64,000 nucleotides of DNA. Source: Clostridia bacterium (lineage in GTDB: Bacteria > Bacillota > Clostridia > Christensenellales > UBA1242). Below are positions 33,270-41,126 of this stretch, piece by piece. The stretch lies in NCBI GenBank assembly GCA_900768545.1, contig CAAGDD010000004.1, positions 124,001 through 188,000 on the forward strand, read 5' to 3'. The notes beneath the pieces are model-generated. The model did no database searches. It was not told where the DNA came from and saw only the letters and a list, made by a program, of their open reading frames with translations. A program made the translations under genes and the position numbers. Numbering within the stretch: position 1 is the stretch's first letter; every line of letters begins with the position of its first letter.

Positions 33270-34415
33270 ATGAAAAAAGGATTTAGCACATTTTTGTTTT
33301 CATTTGTAGCCTTGATTTTGGGCGTTGTTGGCGGATTTTATGGCTTGACATATTTGACTTTGCCAAAGACAGAAAGTGTCAATGTGACCGAAGATGTTTA
33401 TTATTCAAACAATCAAAATCAAACACAAGTGGCAGATTTTTCACAGTTTGATAGCGAAATTTCAATTCACTTTTTGGAACTTGGAAACAAATACACCGGC
33501 GACTGCACTTATATTAAAGCGGGAGACACCGATATTTTGATCGATTGCGGCTCAAAGTCAAATAGTGTGAGCGTTGTGGCAGAATATCTAAACAAATATG
33601 TCACCGACGGAAAACTTGAATATGTCATTGTTACTCACGCACACCAAGACCATTATGCGGGCTTTGCAACTCCCGAAAATATAAACAGCATTTTCGATTT
33701 GTTTAAAGTTGAAACAATTATTGATTTTGCACAAACAAATCAAAAATCGACTTCAAATCTTTACAAAAATTATCTTCGTGAAAGACAAGCTGCGATCGAC
33801 AAAGGTGCAAAACATTACACAGCGCTCGATTGCGTAAACGGAACAAATGGTGCAAGTCAAACTTTTGATTTGGCGCAAGACACAACTTTGAAAATTTTAA
33901 ACAGCCATTATTACACAAATGTTGCGACCACCGAAAATGACTATTCTGTTTGCTGCTTGATCTCACAAAGAAGCAAAAACTTTCTCTTCACTGGCGACCT
34001 TGAAAAGGGCGGTGAAGAATATTTGGTGTCAATGAACGATCTTCCACAGGTTGACCTTTACAAGGCGGGACATCACGGCTCAAAGACTTCATCAAGCGAA
34101 ACTTTGATGGCAAAAGTTCAGCCAAAAACTGTGTGCGTTTGCTGTTGCGCTGGAAGTAGTGAATATACAAAAACGGTCGAAAATCAATTTCCTACTCAAA
34201 TTTTCATAAACAATGTCGCACCATACACAAGCGAAGTTTATGTCACAACAATGTGTTTGGATTATAAAAACAATCAATTTTGCTCGTTTAACGGCAATAT
34301 CGTTTATGCTTCAAACAAGTCGGCTTATCAAGTATTTTGCTCAAACAACACCACACTTTTAAAAGATAGTGATTGGTTTAAACAAAACAGAACTTGCCCA
34401 GAAGCGTGGAAATAA
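33270..34415 (+). CDS. ComEC/Rec2-type metallo-beta-lactamase, membrane-anchored
   Basis: A 381-residue protein with one N-terminal membrane helix (residues 6-27) and an outer hydrolase domain. VIVTHAHQDHYAG gives the HxHxDH zinc motif, FTGDLEKGGEEYL the aspartate, and AGHHGSKTSSS the final histidine; this trio is the ComEC C-terminal nuclease-like domain, without the ComEC channel. A stand-alone copy may act as a secreted nuclease or phosphodiesterase. AAGGAGG lies before the ATG, which fixes the start at 33270. It is in one operon with the Ig-like membrane protein. Confidence 0.88.
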   Translation: MKKGFSTFLFSFVALILGVVGGFYGLTYLTLPKTESVNVTEDVYYSNNQNQTQVADFSQFDSEISIHFLELGNKYTGDCTYIKAGDTDILIDCGSKSNSVSVVAEYLNKYVTDGKLEYVIVTHAHQDHYAGFATPENINSIFDLFKVETIIDFAQTNQKSTSNLYKNYLRERQAAIDKGAKHYTALDCVNGTNGASQTFDLAQDTTLKILNSHYYTNVATTENDYSVCCLISQRSKNFLFTGDLEKGGEEYLVSMNDLPQVDLYKAGHHGSKTSSSETLMAKVQPKTVCVCCCAGSSEYTKTVENQFPTQIFINNVAPYTSEVYVTTMCLDYKNNQFCSFNGNIVYASNKSAYQVFCSNNTTLLKDSDWFKQNRTCPEAWK

Positions 34416-34611
34416 AGTTTTGAAATTGTCAAAATTTTTGAAGTAATTTTGTTTAAATTTGAGTGCAAAAGTTTTTTAAAATGAAAGATCATTAAGACGA
34501 ATATTAGTGAAAATTTTAAGTGACAAGATGGCAATCAAAACAAAAAACAGATTTTTGTTTTAACAAAATGAAAGCAAAAATTTATAAAAAAATGAATAAA
34601 ACAAACAAAAA

Positions 34612-34640
34612 AAATCACAACGAAGAATTGTGATTTTTTT
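34612..34640. terminator. Bidirectional terminator between convergent genes
   Basis: AAATCACAA/TTGTGATTT stem, with A tracts upstream and T tracts downstream, so it can act on both strands. The stretch from 34416 to here is A+T-rich and holds no gene I can support. Confidence 0.8.
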
Positions 34641-34709
34641 ATATAAATTTTTCAAAAATTATCAAAAAATTAAGTTTTTTTCAATTTTTTTCTCAAAAAA
34701 TCGTGTTTT

Positions 34710-35336
34710 TTATAAGTTTTTCAAAATTTCTGCGCGTTTTTTGTTGTAAGTTTCGTCATCTATTAAACCATCATCGTGCATTGATTTTAAAACTTTTAAA
34801 GATTCTTGAATCGAATTTAAAGACATTGTTGTTTGGTCGTGATATTGATTGTTTAATGCACTTGACGCTGTCGAAGAAGGTGTATAATTTTCAGGTTGTG
34901 GAGCATAAGCGGTGACAGGTTGTGGCTTGAAATAATATCCGCAAAGTCCCAAAATTCCAATCAAGATTCCGCCACCGACAAATGAAAATACGATTGTTGT
35001 GACAACATAACCAGACATTGAGTGAAGTTCGTCATAAGTTTTGTTTTTCAATTTAAAGTACGCCACTGCACAATAAATCATAATTGCAAGGTCAACGATC
35101 AAAAAGATTCCCGCTGCGATGATGTAAGGTGAATAAAGTTTAAACGCTTCCAAAATTTGTTGGATTTCTTCTTCGGTGAATGCCGAGTCTGGAAAGAAAA
35201 ATTTGATAAGTTCGTTTGTGCCGTTTTTCATTTTAATTCCCAAAACGAAAGAAGTGATTGATGAAAAGAAACAGCCAACCGCGCTTATTATTGACAAAAT
35301 GCCGTTTGCTAAAAAGAATTTGTTTTTTGTTTGCAT
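34710..35336 (-). CDS. SHOCT-domain membrane protein
   Basis: A 208-residue protein with four predicted membrane segments: residues 10-33, 68-88 and a pair around 105-135. A proline/serine/asparagine-rich linker and a C-terminal SHOCT domain (LKVLKSMHDDGLIDDETYNKKRAEIL) follow. SHOCT domains are short oligomerisation modules. The ATG is preceded by TGGAGG at good spacing; a much longer upstream frame runs over the promoter and was discarded. Function unknown. Confidence 0.85.
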   Translation of the reverse strand: MQTKNKFFLANGILSIISAVGCFFSSITSFVLGIKMKNGTNELIKFFFPDSAFTEEEIQQILEAFKLYSPYIIAAGIFLIVDLAIMIYCAVAYFKLKNKTYDELHSMSGYVVTTIVFSFVGGGILIGILGLCGYYFKPQPVTAYAPQPENYTPSSTASSALNNQYHDQTTMSLNSIQESLKVLKSMHDDGLIDDETYNKKRAEILKNL

Positions 35337-35357
35337 AAATCCTCCATATATATTTAT

Positions 35358-35386
35358 ATGATAATATTCTGCCCAAAATATGTCAA
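35358..35386 (-). promoter_or_regulatory. Promoter of the SHOCT-protein gene
   Basis: On the minus strand TTGACA, 17 bases, TATCAT. Confidence 0.88.
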
Positions 35387-35425
35387 GCGCTACCAAGAAA
35401 ATTTGCTTGAAAATATGCCAAAGGG

Positions 35426-35454
35426 TTGCAAAAATCAAATTTATTTTGTATAAT
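35426..35454 (+). promoter_or_regulatory. Promoter of the abrB-like/ABC operon
   Basis: TTGCAA, 17 bases, TATAAT, with TG before the -10 box. It is divergent from the SHOCT promoter, 40 bases away. Confidence 0.82.
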
Positions 35455-35493
35455 GTATAAAAAGTAAGAAAAGTAAGACAAAAAGGAGCGGTT

Positions 35494-35712
35494 ATGGCAG
35501 AACAAGACGGAAAATATATTTGGACGACAAAAGTCAGCGGCAAAGGGCAAATTGTGATTCCAAGTGAAGCGCGAAAGGTTTTTGACATCAAAGAAGGTGA
35601 CACTTTGATTATGTTTGGCGACAAAAAACAGGGCATTGCGATCGCAAAATATGACGATTATTTGAAATTTGCCGAAGCGATTTTCAATGCAAAAAAAGGA
35701 GATAAAAAATGA
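35494..35712 (+). CDS. AbrB-family transcriptional regulator
   Basis: A 72-residue SpoVT-AbrB swapped-hairpin DNA-binding protein: TKVSGKGQIVIPSEARKVF and IKEGDTLIMFGDKK are the conserved halves. It dimerises to bind A+T-rich DNA. Its stop overlaps the ATPase gene, so it very likely regulates this operon, and perhaps the divergent SHOCT gene. AAAGGAG precedes the ATG. Such AbrB-ABC gene trios are common in Clostridia. Confidence 0.92.
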   Translation: MAEQDGKYIWTTKVSGKGQIVIPSEARKVFDIKEGDTLIMFGDKKQGIAIAKYDDYLKFAEAIFNAKKGDKK

Positions 35713-36422
35713 TTGAAATCAAAAATCTTACCAAAAGGTTTTCAAAACTTGTTGCTGTCAATGATGTTTGCTTGACGATCGGCGACAATGAGTGTTTTGC
35801 ACTTTTGGGACTCAATGGCGCGGGCAAATCGACCTTGATAAATCTTCTTTCGACTCAAATTTATCCAACTTCTGGCACGGCGATTTTGAATGGTTTTGAC
35901 CTTCAAACTCAAAGAGAACAAATTAGAAAAATCGTCAACATTTCGCCACAAGAAAGTGCTGTTGCAAAAAATTTGACTGTGAAAGAAAATCTTGATTTGA
36001 TTGCTACACTTTATGATGTTGAAAACAAAGACGAAAAAATTGAAAAGATTATAGAAGAGTTTGGACTTGTTGAAAAGAAAAATGTTTTGTGCAAAAAACT
36101 CAGCGGCGGACAGATGCGAAGACTCAGCATCGCACTGGCGATTATTTCTGACCCGAAAATTTTGTTTTTGGACGAACCTACGCTCGGGCTCGATGTTAAA
36201 GCACGCAAAATTTTGTGGGAGATAATCGAAAAACTTAAATCAAAAATGACTATCGTTTTGACAACGCATTATCTTGAAGAAGTCGAACATTTGGCGGACA
36301 AAATCGGGGTGATTAGCCGCGGAAAGATTAAAGTTGTCGGCACGCTTGACCAGATTTTGAGTCAAACCGGGAAGTCGAGCCTTGAAGAAGCGTTTGTCAG
36401 CCTGACCGAGGAGGAAGAGTGA
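35709..36422 (+). CDS. ABC transporter ATP-binding protein
   Basis: A 237-residue ATPase of the multidrug/antibiotic exporter (CcmA) group. Walker A GLNGAGKST (residues 36-44), Q loop SPQES, signature LSGGQMRR, Walker B ILFLDEPTLGLD and switch histidine TTHYLEE are all intact. AAAAGGAG within abrB drives translation. It pairs with the permease after it, each gene overlapping the next by one to four bases. Confidence 0.95.
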   Translation: MIEIKNLTKRFSKLVAVNDVCLTIGDNECFALLGLNGAGKSTLINLLSTQIYPTSGTAILNGFDLQTQREQIRKIVNISPQESAVAKNLTVKENLDLIATLYDVENKDEKIEKIIEEFGLVEKKNVLCKKLSGGQMRRLSIALAIISDPKILFLDEPTLGLDVKARKILWEIIEKLKSKMTIVLTTHYLEEVEHLADKIGVISRGKIKVVGTLDQILSQTGKSSLEEAFVSLTEEEE

Positions 36423-37162
36423 TGAAAAAGTTGTTTTGTCTTACAAAACGAAACATAAAAGAGATGCTTCGTGACCCGTTGAGTTTGATTTTTTGCCTTG
36501 CGTTTCCGGTTTTGATGCTTGTTTTGATGCAGGCGATATTCGTAAATTTTGAGTATGCTCCGGACAATTTCAAAATCAAAAATTACGCCAGCGGAATCTG
36601 CGTTTTTGGCTTTACTTTTGTGGGAATGTTTGTCGCACTTCAAATCGCTGCTGACAAAAACACAGCATTTATCAAAAGACTGAATATCGCACCAGTTGGA
36701 AAGTTTAAATATTATTTAAGTTTTGTATTTTCAGCACTCCCAATCGCATTTTTTCAAATGGTGATTTTCTTCTTGATTTCACTTTGTTTTGGCTTTCCGT
36801 TCGACGCAAATTTTGTGCTTTCTATCATCTATCTTATCCCTTCGACGCTCTTGTATATTTCGCTTGGCATTATGATCGGCGTTTTGTGCAACAACGAAAA
36901 GCAAACTGGACCAATTTCGTCAATTTTTATTTCGCTTGTCGGGATTTTGGGCGGCGTTTTTATGCCTTTGTCAACACTTAAAGGCGGCTTCAAAACTTTT
37001 GTAAGTATCTTGCCATTTTCGCACTCGATTTCGATTGCGAGTGAACTTCAATCTCTCGGCGCAAAGTGCATTTACCCACACATTTTGTATGTTTTGGGCT
37101 ACACAATCCTATTTCTTTTGATCGCCTTCATCGTCGAAAAAGTAAAAGCGAGAAGAAGATAA
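36422..37162 (+). CDS. ABC-2 type transporter permease
   Basis: A 246-residue membrane protein with six predicted helices: FCLAFPVLMLVLMQ near the start, then FTFVGMFVALQIA, ALPIAFFQMVIFFLI, LIPSTLLYISLGIMIG, ILGGVFMPLS and a final helix. It is the ABC-2 permease half, and GGVFMPLS is the typical hydrophobic loop. It forms an exporter with the preceding ATPase. The substrate is unknown: bacteriocin, drug or lipid export are all possible. The ATG at 36422 overlaps the ATPase stop (TGATG). Confidence 0.92.
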   Translation: MKKLFCLTKRNIKEMLRDPLSLIFCLAFPVLMLVLMQAIFVNFEYAPDNFKIKNYASGICVFGFTFVGMFVALQIAADKNTAFIKRLNIAPVGKFKYYLSFVFSALPIAFFQMVIFFLISLCFGFPFDANFVLSIIYLIPSTLLYISLGIMIGVLCNNEKQTGPISSIFISLVGILGGVFMPLSTLKGGFKTFVSILPFSHSISIASELQSLGAKCIYPHILYVLGYTILFLLIAFIVEKVKARRR

Positions 37163-37200
37163 GATTGAAATTTTCAAAAAAATAACAAAAATTTTTAACA

Positions 37201-37229
37201 AAAATCAGACATTTTTCCTGATTTTTTTT
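37201..37229 (+). terminator. Terminator after the ABC operon
   Basis: AAAATCAG/CTGATTTT stem and T run. Confidence 0.85.
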
Positions 37230-37316
37230 GTGCACAATAACACTTTCTATAGTGATAGAGTATGTATCCAAAAAGTTAATAAAGTGTTGTTCAAAATTAT
37301 TTAAGGTGTGAAATAT

Positions 37317-37345
37317 TTGACAAAAACGGGAAGATGTGTTACAAT
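37317..37345 (+). promoter_or_regulatory. Promoter of the 37369 gene
   Basis: TTGACA, 17 bases, TACAAT. Confidence 0.82.
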
Positions 37346-37368
37346 AACAATATAGGATAGGGGGTGTT

Positions 37369-37581
37369 ATGATTACTGATCACGGAGTTAGAACTTTGTA
37401 TATGCAATCTGTTCAAAGGGGTTATCAACATGAAAGTGCGGGAAATTATCAATCGGCTATGTCTGAATATAATTACGCATTGACAATCGCAAAGAGTTTT
37501 GATGACCAAGGAGAAATTCAAAACAGCAACGAAAGAATTAGTCGTTTGAACGACAAAATCAAAAGAGAAAGAAGTCTTTAA
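37369..37581 (+). CDS. 70-aa protein with a TPR-like repeat
   Basis: A small soluble protein. SAGNYQSAMSEYNYALTIAKSFDD fits one tetratricopeptide repeat (helix A YQRGY.. and helix B), and a charged helix (NERISRLNDKIKRERSL) ends it. AGGGGGTG is 5 bases before the ATG. It has its own promoter and a probable terminator. A single-repeat protein probably binds a partner; nothing else can be inferred. Confidence 0.75.
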   Translation: MITDHGVRTLYMQSVQRGYQHESAGNYQSAMSEYNYALTIAKSFDDQGEIQNSNERISRLNDKIKRERSL

Positions 37582-37595
37582 ATTGATTTGATTAA

Positions 37596-37630
37596 ATAAA
37601 AACAACGCTAGATATGGCGCTGTTTTTTTT
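37596..37630 (+). terminator. Probable terminator after the 37369 gene
   Basis: AACAACGC/GCGCTGTT arms with one mismatch, followed by nine T residues. Confidence 0.65.
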
Positions 37631-37679
37631 TGTTGTAAAATTGAAATAAAAAAACTTGCAAAAACGCAAGTTTAGAGAA

Positions 37680-37755
37680 TGGTGGGTTGCCAGGGGCTCG
37701 AACCCTGGACCCTTCGATTAAGAGTCGAATGCTCTACCAACTGAGCTAGCAACCC
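37680..37755 (-). tRNA. tRNA-Lys (anticodon CTT)
   Basis: On the minus strand: 7-bp acceptor GGGTTGC/GCAACCC, D arm with AGCTCAGTTGGTAGAGC, anticodon stem TCGA/TCGA with loop CTCTTAA giving anticodon CTT, T loop TTCGAGC, discriminator A and encoded CCA at 37680-37682. It reads AAG. Confidence 0.97.
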
Positions 37756-37871
37756 ACACCACAGTTTTTACGCAAATTTTTGTCAAAACAAAAACAAGTC
37801 GCATGAAAAACTATGTGTATTATACAACACTTTAAAAATCTTGTCAATTAAAAAAGAAGAAATTTTTCAAA

Positions 37872-38054
37872 CTATCTTTCAACTTTTTTATTTATGTCAA
37901 TATCACCATGAAGTCTCTCAAAATCTGCAATATAACGTTTGACTGCAGTTTCAATTTCTCTATTAGTGCTGCGACTGTTGTAGTCTGCGGTTATTCGAAT
38001 TTTTTTGATAAGGTCTGGTGAAATTCTTAAAGTATATCTTAGATATTCTTTCAT
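37872..38054 (-). CDS. Arc-type ribbon-helix-helix DNA-binding protein
   Basis: A 60-residue protein: YTLRISPDLIKKIRITADYN provides the beta strand and first helix, and SRSTNREIETAVKRYIADFE the second helix, typical of Arc/MetJ-fold regulators and antitoxins. No toxin-like gene is adjacent (tRNA-Lys upstream by coordinate, alr divergent), so it may be a stand-alone repressor. AAAGGAGA lies before the ATG. It is divergent from alr with a 150-base spacer, so alr could be its target. Confidence 0.85.
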   Translation of the reverse strand: MKEYLRYTLRISPDLIKKIRITADYNSRSTNREIETAVKRYIADFERLHGDIDINKKVER

Positions 38055-38170
38055 AAAAATTCTCCTTTCACTATTTTACTCGCTTTTCAAAAAAAATGCA
38101 CACAAAAAACCAAAGTTTTTCGACAAAATTCATAAAATTCGACAAAACACAACGACAAATCCGCCAAAAG

Positions 38171-38199
38171 TGGCAAAATTTTGAGTTTCATCCTATATT
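38171..38199 (+). promoter_or_regulatory. alr promoter, apparently leaderless
   Basis: A weak TGGCAA, 17 bases, TATATT. The -10 box ends five bases before the alr ATG, so the transcript would begin at or near the start codon, with no ribosome binding site. Confidence 0.5.
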
Positions 38200-38204
38200 T
38201 TAGT

Positions 38205-39200
38205 ATGGAAAATCAAAAAATTATTGACAAAACAAAACTGCTTGAAAACATTTCTGTTTGCAAAGGAAAGAAGATTTGTGCTATGGTCAAATCAAATGCT
38301 TATGGGCACGGGCTGGAAGAAATTGTAAGCGCTGTGCACGAAAAAGTCGATTGTTTTGGTGTGGTGAATTTGGAAGAAGCAAGGAGAGTGCAAAATATTT
38401 CTTCAAAGCCGATTTTGGTGTGTTCGCGGCTTTCGACTTTTAAAAATCTGCCAAAAAATGTTGAAGTGATGATTGAAAGTGACGATGATTTGAATCGTGC
38501 AATTAAGTGTGGAGTGGGTGATAAAATTCATTTGAAGATTGATGTTGGAATGCATCGCTTTGGGGCAAACAACATTGAATGTTTGCAAAAAATTAATCAA
38601 ATTTTGGACAAAAATGATATAAAATTGAAGTCAATATATTCGCATTTTTCGCGAAGTAACAACAAAAAATTTACAGAAAAGCAATATCAAAGATTTTTGC
38701 AATTTCGAAGTGAAATTTATCAAAATTGCCCGATTTGCTTTGGTGGGTCAAATTTGATAAATTATGATTTTGATTTTGATATGTTGCGGCTTGGAATTGG
38801 AATGTATGGCTATGAAAATCCACTTTTTTCGCCAGTTATGCAAATAAAATCTTATGTCGAGAAGATTTTTGATGTTGATCGTGGCGATTTTGTGGGATAT
38901 GGCACAAAAGGCAAAGTTTTTTCGAAAAAACGTGTAGCGATAATCCCAATAGGATATGGCGACGGGCTTTGCCGCGGATTGAGCGGACGCTTTTTTGTCG
39001 AGATTGGCGGCAGAAAATATAAGGCGATAGGAAATATCTGTATGGACTGTTTTTTCGTCGCTGTTGACCAAACTGTTAAACTTTTTGACGAAGTTGTTGT
39101 GATGGCTGACGCAAATTATTTCGCAAAGAAACAAAAAACGATATCTTATGAAATTTTGACCAATTTTTCGTCTTTGCGCGGAAAAACTATTGTTAAATAA
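38205..39200 (+). CDS. alr: Alanine racemase
   Basis: A 331-residue PLP enzyme making D-alanine for peptidoglycan. The cofactor lysine lies in MVKSNAYGHG (near residue 31), the second catalytic tyrosine region in FVGYGTKGK, and GYGDGL and NICMDCFF follow. It is short for the family (usually 360-390). No Shine-Dalgarno sequence precedes the ATG at 38205; an upstream in-frame TTG at 38181 would add eight residues but also lacks one. The start is therefore set by the promoter position. Confidence 0.9.
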   Translation: MENQKIIDKTKLLENISVCKGKKICAMVKSNAYGHGLEEIVSAVHEKVDCFGVVNLEEARRVQNISSKPILVCSRLSTFKNLPKNVEVMIESDDDLNRAIKCGVGDKIHLKIDVGMHRFGANNIECLQKINQILDKNDIKLKSIYSHFSRSNNKKFTEKQYQRFLQFRSEIYQNCPICFGGSNLINYDFDFDMLRLGIGMYGYENPLFSPVMQIKSYVEKIFDVDRGDFVGYGTKGKVFSKKRVAIIPIGYGDGLCRGLSGRFFVEIGGRKYKAIGNICMDCFFVAVDQTVKLFDEVVVMADANYFAKKQKTISYEILTNFSSLRGKTIVK

Positions 39201-39210
39201 TCAAAACTTT

Positions 39211-39238
39211 TTGCAAAACAAAAAATTTATGTTATAAT
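39211..39238 (+). promoter_or_regulatory. rsmD promoter, apparently leaderless
   Basis: TTGCAA, 16 bases, TATAAT. The -10 box ends six bases before the ATG at 39245; there is no ribosome binding site. Confidence 0.65.
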
Positions 39239-39244
39239 TTTTTC

Positions 39245-39781
39245 ATGATGAGAGTTGATTCTGGAATTTACAAGGGCAGACGCCTTTTGGAAAACAAATA
39301 TGACCATATTAGACCGACGACTGACAAAGTAAGACAGGCGCTTTTTGTTAAGCTTCAATTTTTTGTGCCTGACAGAAAGGTTCTGGATCTTTTTTGCGGC
39401 ACTGGCGCTATGGGAATCGAAGCAGTTAGCCGCGGCGCGGAAAAGGTTGTGTTTGTCGATAAAGACCCACGAAGCGTCGATATGACAAAATCAAATTTGA
39501 AAAATTTGGGGATCAATGAAAAAGTTTTCAAGTGTGATGCTTTGACTTTTTTGGAAAAATGTGACCAAACTTTTGATTTAATTATCCTTGATCCGCCTTA
39601 CAAAAGCGGACTTTATGAAAAGGTTTTGCTAAAGATTTTTGAGAAAAATATTTTGGCGCAAGACGGAATTATCGTTTGTGAACACGCGAAAGAAGACTCT
39701 TTTGATTACAGTCCATTTGAAGTTTTTGACGAAAAAAGATATGGGACAATTATGCTCACTTATCTTAAAAACAAAGATTGA
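39245..39781 (+). CDS. rsmD: 16S rRNA (guanine966-N2)-methyltransferase RsmD
   Basis: A 178-residue Rossmann methyltransferase. GIYKGRRL and RPTTDKVRQALF at the start, SAM motif VLDLFCGTGAMGIEAVSRGA (residues 40-59) and catalytic DPPY near residue 117 are diagnostic. ATG codons at 39245 and 39248 are both possible. The neighbour coaD that usually follows is absent; instead a 120-base spacer leads to a coiled-coil gene. Confidence 0.93.
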   Translation: MMRVDSGIYKGRRLLENKYDHIRPTTDKVRQALFVKLQFFVPDRKVLDLFCGTGAMGIEAVSRGAEKVVFVDKDPRSVDMTKSNLKNLGINEKVFKCDALTFLEKCDQTFDLIILDPPYKSGLYEKVLLKIFEKNILAQDGIIVCEHAKEDSFDYSPFEVFDEKRYGTIMLTYLKNKD

Positions 39782-39847
39782 CACCCATTGGGGGCTTTGT
39801 CCGCCACTTTCCAGCCAGATTCTGTCAAAAAGGCACATTTTTGCCTA

Positions 39848-39876
39848 TTGACAATCGGGCACTTTTGTTGTAAGAT
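39848..39876 (+). promoter_or_regulatory. Promoter of the coiled-coil gene at 39903
   Basis: TTGACA, 17 bases, TAAGAT. Confidence 0.75.
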
Positions 39877-39902
39877 TGTTACATAGAAAACGGGAGAAAA
39901 AT

Positions 39903-40442
39903 ATGGATTTTAAAATTATTGAAGAAAGCATTTTGCTTAATATAGAAAAATTCGAGATGCTTACAAACGAATTGGAAAGAGTGTATGAATCGACAATAAG
40001 ATTGATCAATTATGATATTTCATTGAAAAAGCGTCAAGTTGAAACTTGCAAAAAACTTTCACAAATTTCCGCTTTGGAAGATGAAGGATATGACATTTTG
40101 GCGAAGAAACTTGAAAGCAAATATGCTGTTGACGAAAAAAAACTTCTTGATGTTATTGAAAATCTTAAATCAAAGATCACAGTCAATGCTGTCATTTTGA
40201 AATATGAAAAACTTGAAGCTCGCGAAAAACTCGAAAACAGAAGAAATGTTTTGAATTTTGATGTTTATGACTCTTTTTTAAAAGATCGTGTAAACGAATT
40301 GGAAAAGATTGTTAAACACGATAAAAAATATTTAAAAAAGTTCCGCTCGGCTGTTGAATATGACGAAAAACATAGCAACAATTTGCAAAAATTTTATGTT
40401 AAAACAAAAGTTAAATATATCAACAATGCAAAAACAAGATAG
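39903..40442 (+). CDS. Coiled-coil protein of unknown function (179 aa)
   Basis: Predicted almost entirely helical and highly charged, with heptad-like runs (LTNELERVYESTIRLINYD; KKLLDVIENLKSKI) and no membrane segment, signal or cysteine cluster. The frame upstream of 39903 lacks a site, while GGGAG lies 6 bases before this ATG. It has its own promoter and terminator. The next gene encodes another charged helical protein of similar size; the two are not obviously homologous but may act together. Confidence 0.8.
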   Translation: MDFKIIEESILLNIEKFEMLTNELERVYESTIRLINYDISLKKRQVETCKKLSQISALEDEGYDILAKKLESKYAVDEKKLLDVIENLKSKITVNAVILKYEKLEAREKLENRRNVLNFDVYDSFLKDRVNELEKIVKHDKKYLKKFRSAVEYDEKHSNNLQKFYVKTKVKYINNAKTR

Positions 40443-40459
40443 TCATTCTATCTTTTTTT
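40436..40459 (+). terminator. Terminator overlapping the end of the 39903 gene
   Basis: AAGATAG/CTATCTT, with the TAG stop codon inside the left arm, then T residues. Confidence 0.85.
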
Positions 40460-40472
40460 GTTTTAATCAATA

Positions 40473-40501
40473 TTGACAGGCACGCGTTTGTGTGTTAAAA
40501 T
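40473..40501 (+). promoter_or_regulatory. Promoter of the coiled-coil gene at 40520
   Basis: TTGACA, 17 bases, TAAAAT. Confidence 0.82.
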
Positions 40502-40519
40502 CTTTAAAGAAGGTGACTT

Positions 40520-41095
40520 ATGGAAAACAAAACTGTATCTCGTTTTGATGAAACTTTTAAAGAAATTCGAAAATATTGCAAAGAACTTGAAACTCAAACT
40601 CAAGAACTCTTGACAATTTTGAAAGAAAAAGAAAAATATGAAGCGCTCTCTTACAAGGGGTTGCTTGAAATGGCCAACTTGGGCACTTTAAGACCAAATC
40701 CACAAACACTTAAAGAGATCAAGGATCGTCATTTCGATTCGAAAAAGATGTTTCATCAAAAAAGAAGAGAAATTGATGATATGATTGACGAAAACGCACA
40801 AACAAAGGCTTTTTGTGAAGAACTTATCGACAATTTCACGCGTTCGACTCGCTATGCTGTTTTGAATTGGAACGAACTCAACGACACAGCGACCGACCTT
40901 CATTATGAAATAGTGAAAAATCAAGAAATTATAAACGAAGAAGTTGACAGCCTTTTACACTCAAAAAAGATTTATAAAGATATTTTAAAAAGTTTGAAAG
41001 ATTATAAAGAAATTTATGCCAAGTTTGATAAAGCCGCCGAAAATTGCGAAAAATACAAAACAAAATCTTCAAATCTTGATAGTTTTGAGAAATAA
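40520..41095 (+). CDS. Second coiled-coil protein of unknown function (191 aa)
   Basis: A charged helical protein (FKEIRKYCKELETQTQELL, HQKRREIDDMIDE, LLHSKKIYKDILKSLK). It has no membrane helix or recognisable domain. GAAGGTGA sits 5 bases before the ATG. A strong promoter of its own precedes it even though it directly follows the 39903 gene, so the two can be regulated separately. The terminator after it is shared with the convergent GDPD gene. Confidence 0.8.
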   Translation: MENKTVSRFDETFKEIRKYCKELETQTQELLTILKEKEKYEALSYKGLLEMANLGTLRPNPQTLKEIKDRHFDSKKMFHQKRREIDDMIDENAQTKAFCEELIDNFTRSTRYAVLNWNELNDTATDLHYEIVKNQEIINEEVDSLLHSKKIYKDILKSLKDYKEIYAKFDKAAENCEKYKTKSSNLDSFEK

Positions 41096-41098
41096 AAA

Positions 41099-41122
41099 AA
41101 GAACTTAAACAAGTTCTTTTTT
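41099..41122. terminator. Bidirectional terminator between the 40520 gene and GDPD
   Basis: AAGAACTT/AAGTTCTT stem with a 4-base loop; A and T runs on the two sides serve both strands. Confidence 0.9.
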
Positions 41123-41126
41123 ATTA

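Noticed and set aside
35337..35636. 100-residue N-terminal extension of the SHOCT protein
   Set aside because: It would cover both divergent promoters and the AbrB start; the ATG at 35336 has an ideal ribosome binding site.
37230..37300. Riboswitch-like stem between the ABC operon and the 37369 gene
   Set aside because: An AACACTTT/AAAGTGTT stem is visible, but it lies upstream of the next promoter and downstream of a terminator, with no conserved motif of a known riboswitch.
39782..39847. Third copy of the GC-rich junction element before the 39903 gene
   Set aside because: The stretch is slightly richer in G+C and holds a small AGGCA/TGCCT hairpin, but the closing stem and the other hairpins are missing.
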